NCBI GenBank assembly: GCA_031002005.1
Contig: JARYHS010013630.1
Span: 237,715,539 to 237,779,538 of the forward strand
DNA: 64,000 nucleotides
Reading direction: 5' to 3'
DNA from: Vandiemenella viatica
Lineage: Eukaryota > Arthropoda > Insecta > Orthoptera > Morabidae
Shown here: one piece after another, positions 31,953-42,836 of the stretch
Position numbering within the stretch: the first letter of the stretch is position 1
Layout: each line of letters opens with the position of its first letter
Notes under the pieces: model-generated
What the model saw: the letters and a program-made list of their open reading frames with translations, nothing else
Database searches by the model: none
What the model was told of the DNA's origin: nothing
Made by a program: the position numbers and the translations under genes

Positions 31953-32660
31953 ATGCAATGCATGGAAACAGCAACGGCTGAAATCCAAAACGTAGCGCGG
32001 TATGACAATATTTCCGCCATCCAAGTCAAAAATTTGCCTCCACAAGCCATTAGATATATAACTTCGACCTTCAACGCTTGTCTGAACCTGAGCTACTTTC
32101 CAAAGGCCTGGAGAATAGCCAAAGTTATAGCAATACCAAAACCTAACAAGAACAGGACAATGCCAGGAAACTATAGGCCTATCTCACTTTTACCAATCCT
32201 GGTAAAAATGCTTGAAGGAGTGATGCTGGATAGATTAAACAAATTCCTTTACAGCAATAAAATCATAATAGCACAGAAATTTGGGTTCAGAAAAGAGCAA
32301 ATTACTGTGCAACAATATACAGGGCTTGTGGAGCATATCTTCAAAGAAAAGCAGGCAGGCAGTGGTACTGCTGCGATATTTATCGACATAGAGAAAGCAT
32401 TTGATTGAGTTTGGCATTAAGGCCTACTCTTCAAATTGCATAAGTACAATGTGCCAGACAATTTAATACATTTACTGTATTCCTACCTAACCAATAGAAA
32501 ATTCTTTGTAAGCCACGACAACGCAGACAGCACACTCAAGGACATTGAAGCCGGAGACCCACAGGGAAGTAGGATTGGGTCACAGCCTTTTCTTATATAC
32601 GCCAACGACGGACCACAAGCAACGGAAAGCTACCTATCACCATATGCTGACGATACAACT
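31953..32660 (+). pseudogene. LINE C ORF2 reverse transcriptase, left part
   Basis: RT blocks: WRIAKVIAIPKPNKNR, NYRPISLLPILVKMLEGV, QKFGFRKEQITVQQYTGL, and IFIDIEKAFD followed by a stop at 32406-32408. Then NVPDNLIHLLYSYLTNRKFF, AGDPQGSRIGSQPF and SPYADDTT (Y-A-D-D). The normal GV-PQGSVL-P motif is altered. Coding is cut at 32660 by the palindromic mariner element and resumes at 34108 in frame when that element and one TA are removed. Confidence 0.88.
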
Positions 32661-32825
32661 ACACAGACGGAAAAAAAAATCCCAACACCAAGAAAAAATT
32701 ATTGTAGAGTAATGAAATTTGGACAATGCATTTGTCAAGTTAACATGTTTAATTGATTAAATTTTCAAGATCACAGGTTAATTTAAGCTCAAGAAAATGC
32801 ATTTCAAATGTGAAATACTGTTAAA

Positions 32826-33492
32826 TTAATAGCCGGTGTAACCTCCAGAATTTTGAATGCAAGCCTGCAAACGTGAATGCATTGTGTCATACAGGTTTCG
32901 AATGTCACTTTGTGGTATGGAGTTCCATGCTTGTTGTACTTGTGCTGTCAATACTGGGACGGTCAGTGCTGGCTGTGGATGATGCTGGAGTTGTCGTCCA
33001 ATGATATCCCATACGTGTTCAATTGGAGACAGATCTGGTGATCTCGCAGGCCAAGGTAACATGTCGACACTCTGTAGAGCACGTTGCGAGACAACAGCGG
33101 TATGAGGGCGAGCGTTATCCTGTTGAAAAACTCCCCCTTGAATGCTGTTCATGAATGGCAGCATTACAGGTTGAATTACCAGACTGACGTACAAATTTGC
33201 AGTCAGTGTGTTTGGTATAACCACAAGAGTGCTCCTGCTGTCATAGGAAATTGCTCCCCAGACCATGACTCCAGGTGTAGGTCCAGTGTGTCTAGGCCGC
33301 AGACAGTTTGGTTGCAGGCGTTCCCCAGGCCTCCTTCTGACCAACACTCGGCCATCACTGGCACCAAGGCAGAACCTGCTTTCATCAGAAAACACAACAG
33401 ATCTCCAGTCCGTCCTCCAATGAGCTCTGGCTTGACACCACTGGAGTCGCAAACGGCGATGGCTTGTAGTCAGTGGAATGCACGCTACAGGG
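32826..33492 (-). pseudogene. Transposase core in the left arm plus spacer
   Basis: The open frame extends to 33683, but only the part from about 33490 down is transposase sense. It reads RLRLQWCQARAHWRTDWRSV, VVFSDESRFCLGASDGRVLV (first Asp), VMVWGAISYDSRSTLVV, FQQDNARPHTAVV (second Asp) and SPDLSPIEHVW (Glu), ending NSGGYTGY. All three catalytic acids are present. I count 32 residues between the second Asp and the Glu, as in the copy at 11.6 kb. The helix-turn-helix N-terminus is missing, and residues upstream are antisense of the opposite arm, so it is not a functional transposase. Confidence 0.88.
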
Positions 33493-33941
33493 CTGGAGTC
33501 ATGGTCTGGGGAGCAATTTCCTATGACAGCAGGAGCACTCTTGTGGTTATACCAAACACACTGACTGCAAATTTGTACGTCAGTCTGGTAATTCAACCTG
33601 TAGTGCTGCCATTCATGAACAGCATTCAAGGGGGAGTTTTTCAACAGGATAACGCTCGCCCTCATACCGCTGTTGTCTCGCAACGTGCTCTACAGAGTGT
33701 CGACATGTTACCTTGGCCTGCGAGATCACCAGATCTGTCTCCAATTGAACACGTATGGGATATCATTGGACGACAACTCCAGCATCATCCACAGCCAGCA
33801 CTGACCGTCCCAGTATTGACAGCACAAGTACAACAAGCATGGAACTCCATACCACAAAGTGACATTCGAAACCTGTATGACACAATGCATTCACGTTTGC
33901 AGGCTTGCATTCAAAATTCTGGAGGTTACACCGGCTATTAA
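33493..33941 (+). pseudogene. Duplicate transposase C-terminal half in the right arm
   Basis: Sense sequence begins VMVWGAISYDSRSTLVV and runs to NSGGYTGY, matching the left-arm gene with one visible amino-acid change (VLPFMN versus MLPFMN). It lacks the first catalytic Asp because that lies only in the unique spacer. The longer frame starting at 33084 is an artefact: its first 60 residues are the antisense of the left arm. Confidence 0.88.
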
Positions 33942-34107
33942 TTTAACAGTATTTCACATTTGAAATGCATTTTCTTGAGCTTAAATTAACCTGTGATCTT
34001 GAAAATTTAATCAATTAAACATGTTAACTTGACAAATGCATTGTCCAAATTTCATTACTCTACAATAATTTTTTCTTGGTGTTGGGATTTTTTTTTCCGT
34101 CTGTGTA

Positions 34108-35310
34108 TATACACAAGCAACAGGAACTTGAAATATGCCATAGGAAAAGTCCAAAGGCACTTAGGTAAGATGACACAACGGTTCAACCTATGGCGTATTA
34201 AAATCAATGAAACAAAATACCAATCAATCATCTTCTCCACTAGGATAAAAATTCCAGACATAAAGCTGCACATTAGGGATCTGGAACTAGACTGGGTGGA
34301 CCAAGTAAAGTACTTTGAACTGCGACTAGATACAAGGCTCACGTTGGGTAAACACGTAGCTGATGCAAAAAAACAGATCACGAGCGAAACTAGCCGACCT
34401 CAGCCCCCTGCTGAGAGGCGACGGTCTATCCACGGAGACAAAGCTCCTCCTTTACCGTGCGATAATCCAGCCCACGTTCCTGTACGGTTCGGAAATATGG
34501 AGCATGGTGGCCGACTGTCATGTAAAGAAAATGCAAGCACTGGAAAACAGAGCGCTACGCATCATCTCAGATGCTCCGAGATTCATTAACAACAGGGAAA
34601 TCAGAAGAAACCTCTGTTTTCCACCACTTGTGGAGACAATAAAAGCCAAATCTGAAATCTTCTACCAAAAATGTTCTATTTCCAAACATAACTTAATCTT
34701 GGACATAGGTGATGAGACAGAGGAAATGCGCCAAGTCAAACGTCCCAAGCTGACACTGAAGAGGCAATTCAGAACCTTCTAGACCAGTGTTTCCCAACGT
34801 GGGGCCCACGCCCCACAGAGGGGCAATTTGGTTTTTTTAGGGGGCAATTTAGAAATTGACTTGATACGACTTTACCGCTTTCTCTTTGGGTTATTTAAAC
34901 ACAATGCCAGATATGGTTACAAAATATAGCAAAAAAGCAAATTCTTAATAGGATCACACTAAATTGCCATAATAAATGTTTATTATAAATCTTTTGAATT
35001 TGAATTTTAGTATTTCATTATATGTATTTTTAATTTTACTTACTGTGTTTTATGATAATATTAAAGTGTTTTCTTTCAAAAACCATCCTATATCAGTTTC
35101 TTTAATAACAAATAATATTTTTTATTAAAAATTATGTATGGGGGGCAAAAAAAATGTTGAAAAGTGGGACATGACCCAAAAAAGGTTGGGAACCACTGTT
35201 CTAGACCATACCTCCAAAACCCCAAGTTCTCCATTAGCTGTAAATAGGCCCCGCAACATAAGATGTAGGCCCTGTACATATCAAACACCCGCCAATATTT
35301 TTAAGTAAAC
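34108..35310 (+). pseudogene. LINE C ORF2, C-terminal part
   Basis: Coding resumes after the palindromic element with TSNRNLKYAIGKVQRHLG, then FNLWRIKINETKYQSIIFST and LDTRLTLGKHVADAKKQI. A frameshift near 34370 moves to AKLADLSPLLRGDGLSTETK, YRAIIQPTFLYGSEIWSM and ALENRALRIISDAPRFINNR. The end is interrupted by a MITE (34785-35198), after which a short in-frame tail (HTSKTPSSPLAVNRPRN) continues to about 35310. Confidence 0.85.
34785..35198. mobile_element. hAT-type MITE (414 bp) with exact 8-bp target duplication
   Basis: The termini are CAGTGTTTCCCAACGTGGGG and, inverted, CAGTGGTTCCCAACCTTTTT. The flanks are ttctagac on both sides (34777-34784 and 35199-35206). The interior is AT-rich and non-coding. 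It inserted near the 3' end of LINE C ORF2. Confidence 0.93.
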
Positions 35311-35530
35311 CATCATAAATAAATACCCTCACTTAGATTAGGAAGGTTTAAACGTATAGATTTAGGTTCCCTTGTAAATATGTCAATGTATATAACCCCC
35401 CTCAGTCTTAGTTTAAAAAAATCACAAAAACTTAAAATTAAAAAAAAAATAGATTTAGACTTAGAATACCAGACTTCGATATGTTTTCATACCCTGACTA
35501 TAGAAATGCAGGCGGACTTAGTCCCATCAG
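35311..35530 (+). other. 3' UTR and A-rich tail of LINE C
   Basis: AT-rich non-coding sequence with A-rich runs at about 35418-35452, consistent with the LINE C tail. The exact end and its target duplication are not resolved. Confidence 0.45.
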
Positions 35531-36010
35531 ACGTCAACACCAAGGGCAAAGACTTAATCAAAAGTCAGTCCAAAACACGCACAAGAGACAATAGGAAAAG
35601 GAGCCTTCCTGGAACTGCAACAATATTGTAGAAACATCTACGCCAGATGACGCTGCTGCTGCTGCGGAGGCCACTCGCAACCACACCGCTGTATACAATC
35701 GACAACAGAAGGGCGGTGTGCTCCGTCCCGCAACCAGCCGCACCGAGAGTAGGGTCACCCCGCACGGAAACAAGAAGACAGGGCCTCAGAAGAGGTCCTA
35801 CGTAGGGTAGATCATCAGCGGCGGCAACATTGGTCGACGGCCAGCATAGACTGGTCCAGAGCGAATGCTTAAATTTAAGCGTCATCATGCAGCTACTTCA
35901 ACAGCAAACCACGTTACTGACGGAAGTCATAACGAATTGTGCCAACCTATCGGGAACGACACGCCAGAAAATGCCACACATAGCAAGAATAACCAAATAT
36001 TGACATGGAA
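35531..36010 (+). pseudogene. Possible ORF1 C-terminal remnant of another LINE
   Basis: This 480-base stretch is less AT-rich. It contains a frame with ESRVTPHGNKKTGPQKRSYV and, shifted, IMQLLQQQTTLLTEVITNCA. The last resembles the Gln/Leu-rich C-terminus that follows the zinc knuckles in Jockey-like ORF1 proteins. No zinc knuckle is visible, so the call is weak. Confidence 0.35.
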
Positions 36011-36144
36011 GGAGATGTGAGCACACCTGCAAGAACTTCCCCACACTCTAAGGATGATGTCTCCCTAGATGATTTAGTGTCTGTCTGTCTCTGCTTAGCC
36101 AGTCTAGTTTGTGATTTCAGGTAATAATATCTGAAGTAATAGAC

Positions 36145-36176
36145 CTGATGAAGACAACCGAGCCGATTGTCGAAAC
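36145..36176 (+). ncRNA. Hammerhead-ribozyme-like motif
   Basis: CTGATGA (36145-36151) is followed by a hairpin, GACAA (36153-36157) pairing with TTGTC (36167-36171), and then GAAA (36172-36175) and C. That is the catalytic core plus stem II of a hammerhead. One extra A sits between the core and stem II, and I could not fold convincing stems I and III with a cleavage-site UH. Such motifs are known in Penelope-like elements, and the downstream gctatccggctgaactcctg could belong to a Penelope terminal repeat (inference). Confidence 0.4.
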
Positions 36177-36404
36177 ATTGTCATTTTACAAAGCTATCCG
36201 GCTGAACTCCTGTGAAGAATTCATTTCATCAATACGCCGGGAAAGTTTCCACTCACATATTAGATTATGTTGATTATTATTCTCAGCAGTTAGGTTGTTT
36301 TTAGATGACAGAATTATATATGATAGGACCAAAATGGTAGTAAACTGTTAACAGCTGTAGGGGGTTCTGGACACGATATCTACTGGGTAGGTCAGCATGG
36401 GATT

Positions 36405-37072
36405 AGGGTAAATGCAAAGAAGATTCAGCTTATTAAGTACACAGATAAAAAACTAAAAGCTGATAATAAGGTGGGGAGGGAATAAGTTGCTGAAGACTTG
36501 AAATGTCAATATCTTGGCATAACATTCGATAATAAGCTTATCTGGGCAGGCCACACTGGACAGGTACTAGGTAAAGGTTTCAATATCCTTCACTTGTAAA
36601 GAGCGATGAGAGGATATTTCGGAGAAGTAAAGGAATCGGGTTATAAAACTTTGTTCAAACCATTGCTTAAATATGGTGGATTAGTGTGGGACTCACATTT
36701 TCGACATCAAATACAGGAGTTGGAAGGGGTGCAAAGAAGATCTGATAGATTTGCCTCTGGAAATTACCGCAGAACACAATCAGTAACCGACTGGAATTGG
36801 AGTGTACAAGGCGTATACTGGTGATGAGGCATGGAAAGATATTGGTGTAAGAATTAGGAGTAGTACATGAAATGAAAAAGATGACCATGACCACAAGCTG
36901 GCATTGTATTTCAGGCACAAGGATGTGGGGAAAAAAATTTTCGTAAGTAAGGGGATCAGGGTTTGGAATAAGTTACCGAGAGTAATGATGAACAATTTAC
37001 CAAAAACGCTGAAAGAATTTAAAGTTAAAATTTGTAATGGGAAAAATAGGCGGGTAAAGGAAAAGGAATAAT
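36405..37072 (+). pseudogene. LINE C-terminal remnant (same family as 13.2-14.1 kb)
   Basis: Broken frames read DLKCQYLGITFDNKLIWAGH, LLKYGGLVWDSHFRHQI, ELEGVQRRSDRFASGNYRR and FVSKGIRVWNKLPRVMMNN. They line up block by block with the minus-strand copy at 13225-14125 (YLGITFGNKLNWAGH, ERVQKRAARFVSGNYRR). Stops and frameshifts are frequent, so it is an old copy. Confidence 0.8.
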
Positions 37073-38385
37073 GGGTGTGTAGGAAAATTGACACCCGATA
37101 ATGCGTTTTTCGCAATTAAATTAAATTAAACATTACTATAGAAAAAATATATCTTAATATAAAATGTGTGTGTGTGTGAATTATGTTGCTGTGGTTGTAC
37201 GAAGCACTTGATTGGAATGAATGCATTTAGGCTCTTTATCATTTCAGCTATAAAGGGTACGAGATGTTCAGCTCCTACTTGAAATGGTTCTCTGGGAAAA
37301 GTAATTGGGCCCCACTGTAGTAGAGGATGCATTTTCTATAGTTACTTACACTTTGACTTTAAGCTCTGAACTGTTTATCTACTACGCCAATATGAAAATG
37401 ATTACTGCTGACTGTACGAGAATTTATTTAAGAAGCCTGATGATAAATTCGTGAAGTTGCAGAGGGGATGAGGAGTCTTGAGAGATATTTGGACAATTAC
37501 AGTTATGAAAACGCAGAAATACTGTATTGTTGAGATGAGCATAGTGAATTTGAAGAGGGGTTATTCATAAAATCGAAATGTGTACACAAAGAACTGACTA
37601 ATGCTACACTGATGAGTCACAGAGTACTGAATTTTATTCTTGTACATATCACCGCGTGGGTATTATCCTCTTTTGTTAGTTTGGAATATTTACTTTACAC
37701 TTGTTTCTATGGTGAGACTTGAAGGTAAGTAGTGACACCAGCTAGCACTATAAAACAGGAGGAAACTAACGAAAAGTAAAATTTTATACATATTAACTTC
37801 GACTTGTGTCTTAAGTCAGGAAAAATCAGTTACTTCAACTTCAGAAAATGTTTCGCACCAACAGTCTCAAAACAGAGCATTAAGGCAAATCCGACTGAGG
37901 AATGCTGTTATGTTCAACAACGATAAAAGAAGCATGACAATGTTTCAAGCAGGAGAATTACACTAACTCTCATGCTGTTTTTTTTTTTTCATGTCACCTA
38001 TTTAACATTAATGTATTTTAATATCTAATCTAACTTCCTATAAAATACCCAGCACCTAGCTGAAAGTTAATAATAAAAAAACCATCAAATTGCTAGAATA
38101 AATGTTTTTGCGTGTCCGTTCATATACCTACTCCATACGCTTCGCATGCAAAAGCAGCTCTACATCAGACAGCAGAATGTCGAGGCGAATGTGTGATGTC
38201 GCGCCAGGTGCCTGCCGAGTGGTGAGTCATGTGCAGGCTGGGACGTGCAGGGAGCTAGTGCTAAAATTTGGAGAATGAAAGAAACTTCTGACGAAAATTT
38301 CTTGAAAGAATAATAAATGTGACCTAAACACTTGCAACATGTAATCTCGCATTTCATGTAGCTAGTGAAAAGTTAGAATGTAGCA
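37073..38385. other. No recognisable gene
   Basis: AT-rich sequence with a short (TG)n run near 37163-37178. No domain-bearing frame is seen on either strand. The left end of the following ZMYM-type hAT pseudogene was not found in it. Confidence 0.5.
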
Positions 38386-38656
38386 ACAAAGGAAACTTTC
38401 TCTTGATAGTTAAGCTGTTGTCAAAATATGACCCAGTACTGCAAGAATTGATTCAGCGTCCGCAAGGGACTGTCAAATACCTCAGTCCTAAAATTCAGAA
38501 TGAACTTATAAACCTATCAGCCTTAGAAACCAAAAATGAAATTACCATTGAGCTTTAAAACTGATTTTTTTTTATTGATTTTAGATACCACTCAAGACAT
38601 TGCTAAGGTTGACCAGTTAATGAAGCTTACAGATATGTCAAAATAGTTAATGATGA
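38386..38656 (+). pseudogene. Outer ZMYM-type hAT transposase, left block
   Basis: In shifting frames it reads NFLLIVKLLSKYDPVLQELI, VKYLSPKIQNELINLSA and LDTTQDIAKVDQLMK, then YVKIVNDEES. These match the N-terminal side of the catalytic domain in ZMYM1-like hAT transposases (KYDPVL, YLSP-IQNE, F/LD-T-D motifs, where the last carries the first catalytic Asp). It is cut at about 38660 by a second hAT element and continues at 42837. Confidence 0.8.
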
Positions 38657-39231
38657 AGAAAGCCTGCAGGGCCCGCTCTAGGGGGGGGGGGGCAAACCGG
38701 GCATTTGCCCGGGGCGCTAAAATTATTTAGGGGTACCATTTCGGCTGTAAGTGTGAGAAAAATATTAATGATATTAATGTGTTAAATACCCAATTAATAC
38801 AAAATCCACATATCGATTTTTTCGTTCGTTAAAAACTTACAGTTCTTAGCTATTTGGGTGCGCCCCTAGAGACTTGGAAGAGACGGTGTGCGGACCTCAT
38901 AGGGGCGCGCCATTGCCCAGCCGCCTCTGTGTGAATTGCGCCATAGGAGCAACTTCAAAATGCGCCGCGTCGCGCCATGTCCCAGCCCGAAGTCCGCGCC
39001 ACGTCTCTTCTGTGTGAATTGGGCCTTAGCACGCGAGTAGAACGCTGTTTCGACTTTTGTTATCTCAACTTAATTATTATTGCTAATTATTAAAGTGGTT
39101 TCATTACACAACAACATTAGTCTTCCTATTACGTTATTAGTGATAAGTGGAAGTTCATAAAATTTACTTCACAATTTTATAATTTCTAAAGGTAAGTACA
39201 TCTATGATTAAACTGTTATTTAGTTGGATAT

Positions 39232-39298
39232 ACGACATAAGCGCACAACGACATAATAGCACAACGACATAAGCGCACAACGACAAAAGGGCACAACA
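39232..39298. repeat. 16-bp tandem repeat, four copies
   Basis: The unit acgacataagcgcaca is repeated four times with small changes (second copy atagcaca, fourth acaaaagggcaca). It lies in the 5' part of the inner hAT element, just before a G-run at 39310. Confidence 0.85.
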
Positions 39299-39793
39299 GA
39301 TGCGTGGTAGGGGGGGGGAGGCTGTTATACTTGACCTTTGCTACCTGCCCTGATTCCGACGTTATACTGCCCACAAGTTACTAGACACGGCGAAAAGGAG
39401 TGTTTTTTAACAATTGCAGTTACGCTCTAAAACACGGAATCGATAGTGCTTGACGGGAGATGCTGAGTATTTATTTTATTGAATTGATGAACCAAATCAA
39501 TATGGATCTTAGTTATTGGAAATCGAAGTGGAATATTTTGCATAATAATTTCTTCTCGTAATCCGAGCCTCGCAGATTTGTTGTAAAAAATAGATATAGG
39601 CATTGAGTGTGTTATGGTTGGGTTAAATTACATACGCTATCTTTGATCGCTTGTGAAAATAGTGTAGTTTAGTGGGTGAGGGACAGTAATAAATAAATAA
39701 TATTAACAGCTACTGATTACCGATTAGTTACTTCACATACCATTAGTATATTCAATTTCGAATGTTAACTGCTAATATATAATAACCCATGAT

Positions 39794-40290
39794 CATGGAC
39801 GCATCCAGCGAGGGGCAGAGGGGGGCTGCTGCCCCCCTCCCCTAGAAGAAAAATTAAGTTGCCTTCAGTACGCTTCGACGAGTGAAGAACTAGTTCAGGA
39901 GCACTTTGGGAGAGAAAGATTGACTGGATTATGTCTGATGAGTGTGCATCGAAATTTCGTGAAAGAACACCATGAGATATCAACAAACAAATTTATTGAA
40001 ATTGAAAATCCGAGACAATTAATGTTTACATAAAAAACTAACTGACCTACGATCTTAATTAACTACATAGTAGGTCCTTAGATTAAGTAGTTGGGTTACT
40101 ATATTAATCAATGATAAAAATAGTTTCCTGAATAGGTTTGAGTTTGATTTTGTAATGTCATGTTTCAGTCCCCCACCCCACTTCCTCGAAACCAAAATGA
40201 GTTGCCCCCCCCCCCCCCCGTAGTTCAAATCCTGCCCCCCTCTAGTTCAAATCCTGCCCCCCTCTAGTTCTGATCCTGGATACGCCCTTG
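39794..40290. mobile_element. hAT-type MITE (497 bp) nested in the inner hAT
   Basis: The ends are CATGGACGCATCCAG and, inverted, CAAGGGCGTATCCAG. The flanks are cccatgat exactly on both sides (39786-39793 and 40291-40298). Near the right end a C-run and a triplicated phrase (agttcaaatcctgccccc) occur. There is no coding sequence. This is the third nesting level: MITE in hAT in hAT. Confidence 0.92.
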
Positions 40291-40451
40291 CCCATGATGC
40301 TTATTATATATACGAATGCGGTTTCTAGATACCCTAATTGCTGCATTTGCCGTTTCAACAAAAAGAAATTCATTAGCTATTTTAGTGAATGTGAATAACT
40401 TTGTCAGTTGGTTTAATAAGTGCAATGCGCGACAATCACTCCACCACATCA

Positions 40452-40454
<3 letters not shown>

Positions 40455-40517
<63 letters not shown>
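40455..40517. repeat. (AT)n microsatellite
   Basis: About 60 bases of uninterrupted alternating AT. It produces meaningless Ile-Tyr repeat frames on both strands. Confidence 0.95.
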
Positions 40518-40520
<3 letters not shown>

Positions 40521-40810
40521 GAACTTGGAACGTATTCCGTTTAAGCCTATAGAAATTGCCATTCTGTATACACGGTTTCTGCATTTGCAGCAAATTTACG
40601 GATCGTATCCTCCGCGAATAAGCTTTGACTGTATAGTAACACCAGACTTTCTTTATATTCACAGGGTATGGAAAATATTTGTGTTGTGCATAAATATTTT
40701 TTATATCGACTGAGAATATGGTTTTAGCTTATCTAGAACAAGAATAAATATTTACTTTTTATATTATTTTATAGTGTACATTGTTTGAGTTACGTGCGTG
40801 CCTCTTCCAA

Positions 40811-42460
40811 AATGTCTGATGTTAAAAGAAAACTATCTGGTTACCAGTACAAAAAAAGAAGGTTGGGAAAGGAAGCGGAAAGGCAGAATCAATCCGGGGC
40901 GTTAAAAAATATACTGTATTCAGGGTTTAGCAAAACAAATCTTAGAATCCAATATCAGGTCGGGATACAAAAGACGTACATAATCGTCAGAGAATAATAG
41001 CATACAAATGAACGAAGTTTCTAAACCAATTGGAACTGACACCAACGTGAGACTCACAGAAGGCGTTCTAAAACTTTGTGGCCAAGAATTTTACGAGACG
41101 CCGTAAGAAGCTTTTTAGTAAGGCAAGGTCTACCTAAACTATTACATAGTTACAAATTTCCTTCCAATGACACAGGTCGACATTTTAGCGCAAAATATTA
41201 TGCACGAATTTTCAGCAACGGAGAGCAAATATTGCGAGATTAGCTACTATCTTTCACAAAACTGCGTTTACTGCTTCTGTTGCAAAATTTTCGGCTGTTT
41301 AGTTAGTTCTCCCTCAAAGGAGGGTTTTAAAAATTGGAATCACCTCGGCGAAACTTTAAGAGAGCATGAAATTTCTAAAAATCATATTCAGGCACAAAAA
41401 TCATGGCTATAAATGAACGAAAGATTAAATTGTTGTAAAACTGTAGATGCTGCCACTCAAAGAGTTATTACGTAATGCCGAAATAAATCATTGGAGTGAG
41501 GTGCTTCTAAGAATCGTTGCAATTACCAAAATGCTTGGTAAAGTTGTCTGGTTTTCAAGGTACAAGCGACAAGTTGTTTGAGCATAATAACGGTAATTTC
41601 TTAAAAATAGTTGAGTTACTGTCTGAATACGATCCCATTATGGAAGAGCACGTGCTTGAGTGCTCTAAAAAGTAGAGACTAAAGCTCAATATCTTGGGAA
41701 AAGTATACAAACCGGGATAGTAGATCTGCTGCATCAAAGCATCTGCTGCATCAAAGTCTCATGTTATTAATGAAATAAAAATAATTCAACTATTTTTCAT
41801 AATTTTAAACTGTACTCCTGACTTTAGTAAGATACAACAAATTACTCTTGTAATCAGATATGATTCAACCAATAAATTTAATCCTGATGTTGAAATTAAA
41901 ATTAATGAAAGCTTTTAAGGCTTCTTACCAGTCGAAAGATCCACAGGAAAACAAATGCCTGATACTATAGTTGGAGATCTTAATGACTTGGGTTTAAATT
42001 TCCAGGATATCAGAGGCCAGTGACTGACAACGGGTATAATATGAGGGGCAATAAAGCAGGAGTGCAATCTAGAATTAAACAATATAATTCGCGAGCATTC
42101 AATGTTTCGTGTAGTAGCCATTCTCTCAATCTTGTTATTAATGGCAAAAGCATCCTTGGAAGCCGCTAATTTCTTCAATATGGTTCAAAAAATATATTTA
42201 TTCATTACGGCATCTACTTTTCGATGGGCAATACTTTTAAAGCATGTTCAGGGTTCAACTTTGAAAACATGGAGTGACACTAGTTGGGAGAGATGGATAG
42301 AGGCATTAAACCCTTTAAAATTTCATTTGGGAGATGTATACGACGCCTTGCTAAGCATTTACGAAACCAAGAAATTGATAATTTAATGATTTAGCCATTT
42401 TGGCAATTGAATATGAAATTGCTGATGAACTAAATTTAAAGATGTAATAAAAAATTCGCA
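40811..42460 (+). pseudogene. Inner hAT transposase remnants (ZMYM-type)
   Basis: The start is MSDVKRKLSGYQYKKRRLGK, the usual beginning of this protein type. 41167-41412 holds the TTF-type zinc-finger region (YYLSQNCVYCFCCKIFG, FKNWNHLGETLREHEISKNH). Later frames give VGDLNDLGLNFQDIRGQ, CSSHSLNLVIN (the usual C-x-A/S-H-x-LNL) and FRWAILLKHVQG..LKTWSDTSWERW. The C-terminal dimerisation domain is absent. Stops are frequent, so the copy is dead. Confidence 0.8.
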
Positions 42461-42836
42461 AACTGAAAGTAAGAAAAAAGTTTTTTTGCATTTTAGTGTA
42501 TTTGATGTAATCTCGTTTTATTTTCAAAATAATGGCATTTAGATTATTTGTGTGATAATATCCATCTGTAATAGCATTTAAAAATGTAAAAAAATATGGT
42601 TAATTTGTGGCTATTTACAGATATTTCATAATTAATTTCTCTGTTTTGAGCAGCTAGATAAAAATTGAATAACTTTATTTATAAATATACGATTTTATTA
42701 AAATTATAATTAAATATTTTATTCGATTAAAAATTAATTATTTTTAATAAAATATATAATTCTACATGATCTTAAGGGGCGGCAAATTGTCTATTTGTCC
42801 GGGGCGGCGAAACCACTAGAGCGGGCCCTGAGAAAG

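Larger units (their letters stand above)
32662..34105. mobile_element. Palindromic Tc1/mariner-type element (1,444 bp, ~613-bp inverted arms)
   Basis: Positions pair symmetrically about 33383.5. The left arm is 32662-33274 and the right arm 33493-34105, each 613 bases; I saw one mismatch (Met versus Val codon near 33163/33604). The unique spacer is 218 bases. Ends are CACAGACGGAAAAAAAAATC and its inverse, flanked by TA (32660-32661, 34106-34107). Each arm holds the C-terminal half of a transposase gene reading outward. Removal with one TA restores the interrupted LINE C frame (YADDTT, then IYTSNRNLK). Confidence 0.93.
38667..42830 (+). mobile_element. Inner hAT element (4.16 kb) inserted in the outer hAT
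   Basis: The ends are CAGGGCCCGCTCTAG (38667) and exactly its inverse (to 42830). The flanks share agaaag (38657-38662 and 42831-42836), an imperfect trace of the 8-bp target duplication with two extra bases on the left. It carries remnants of a ZMYM-type transposase (40811-42460), a nested MITE (39794-40290), a 16-bp tandem repeat and an AT microsatellite. Confidence 0.88.

Noticed and set aside
33084..33941. A 285-residue plus-strand protein identical over its first 60 residues to a minus-strand one
   Set aside because: The shared start is antisense of the palindrome arms; only the C-terminal parts are transposase sense sequence.
39232..39298. CRISPR array
   Set aside because: 16-bp head-to-tail repeats without spacers, inside a eukaryotic transposon.
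40420..40713. Ile-Tyr repeat proteins on both strands
   Set aside because: Translation of an (AT)n microsatellite.
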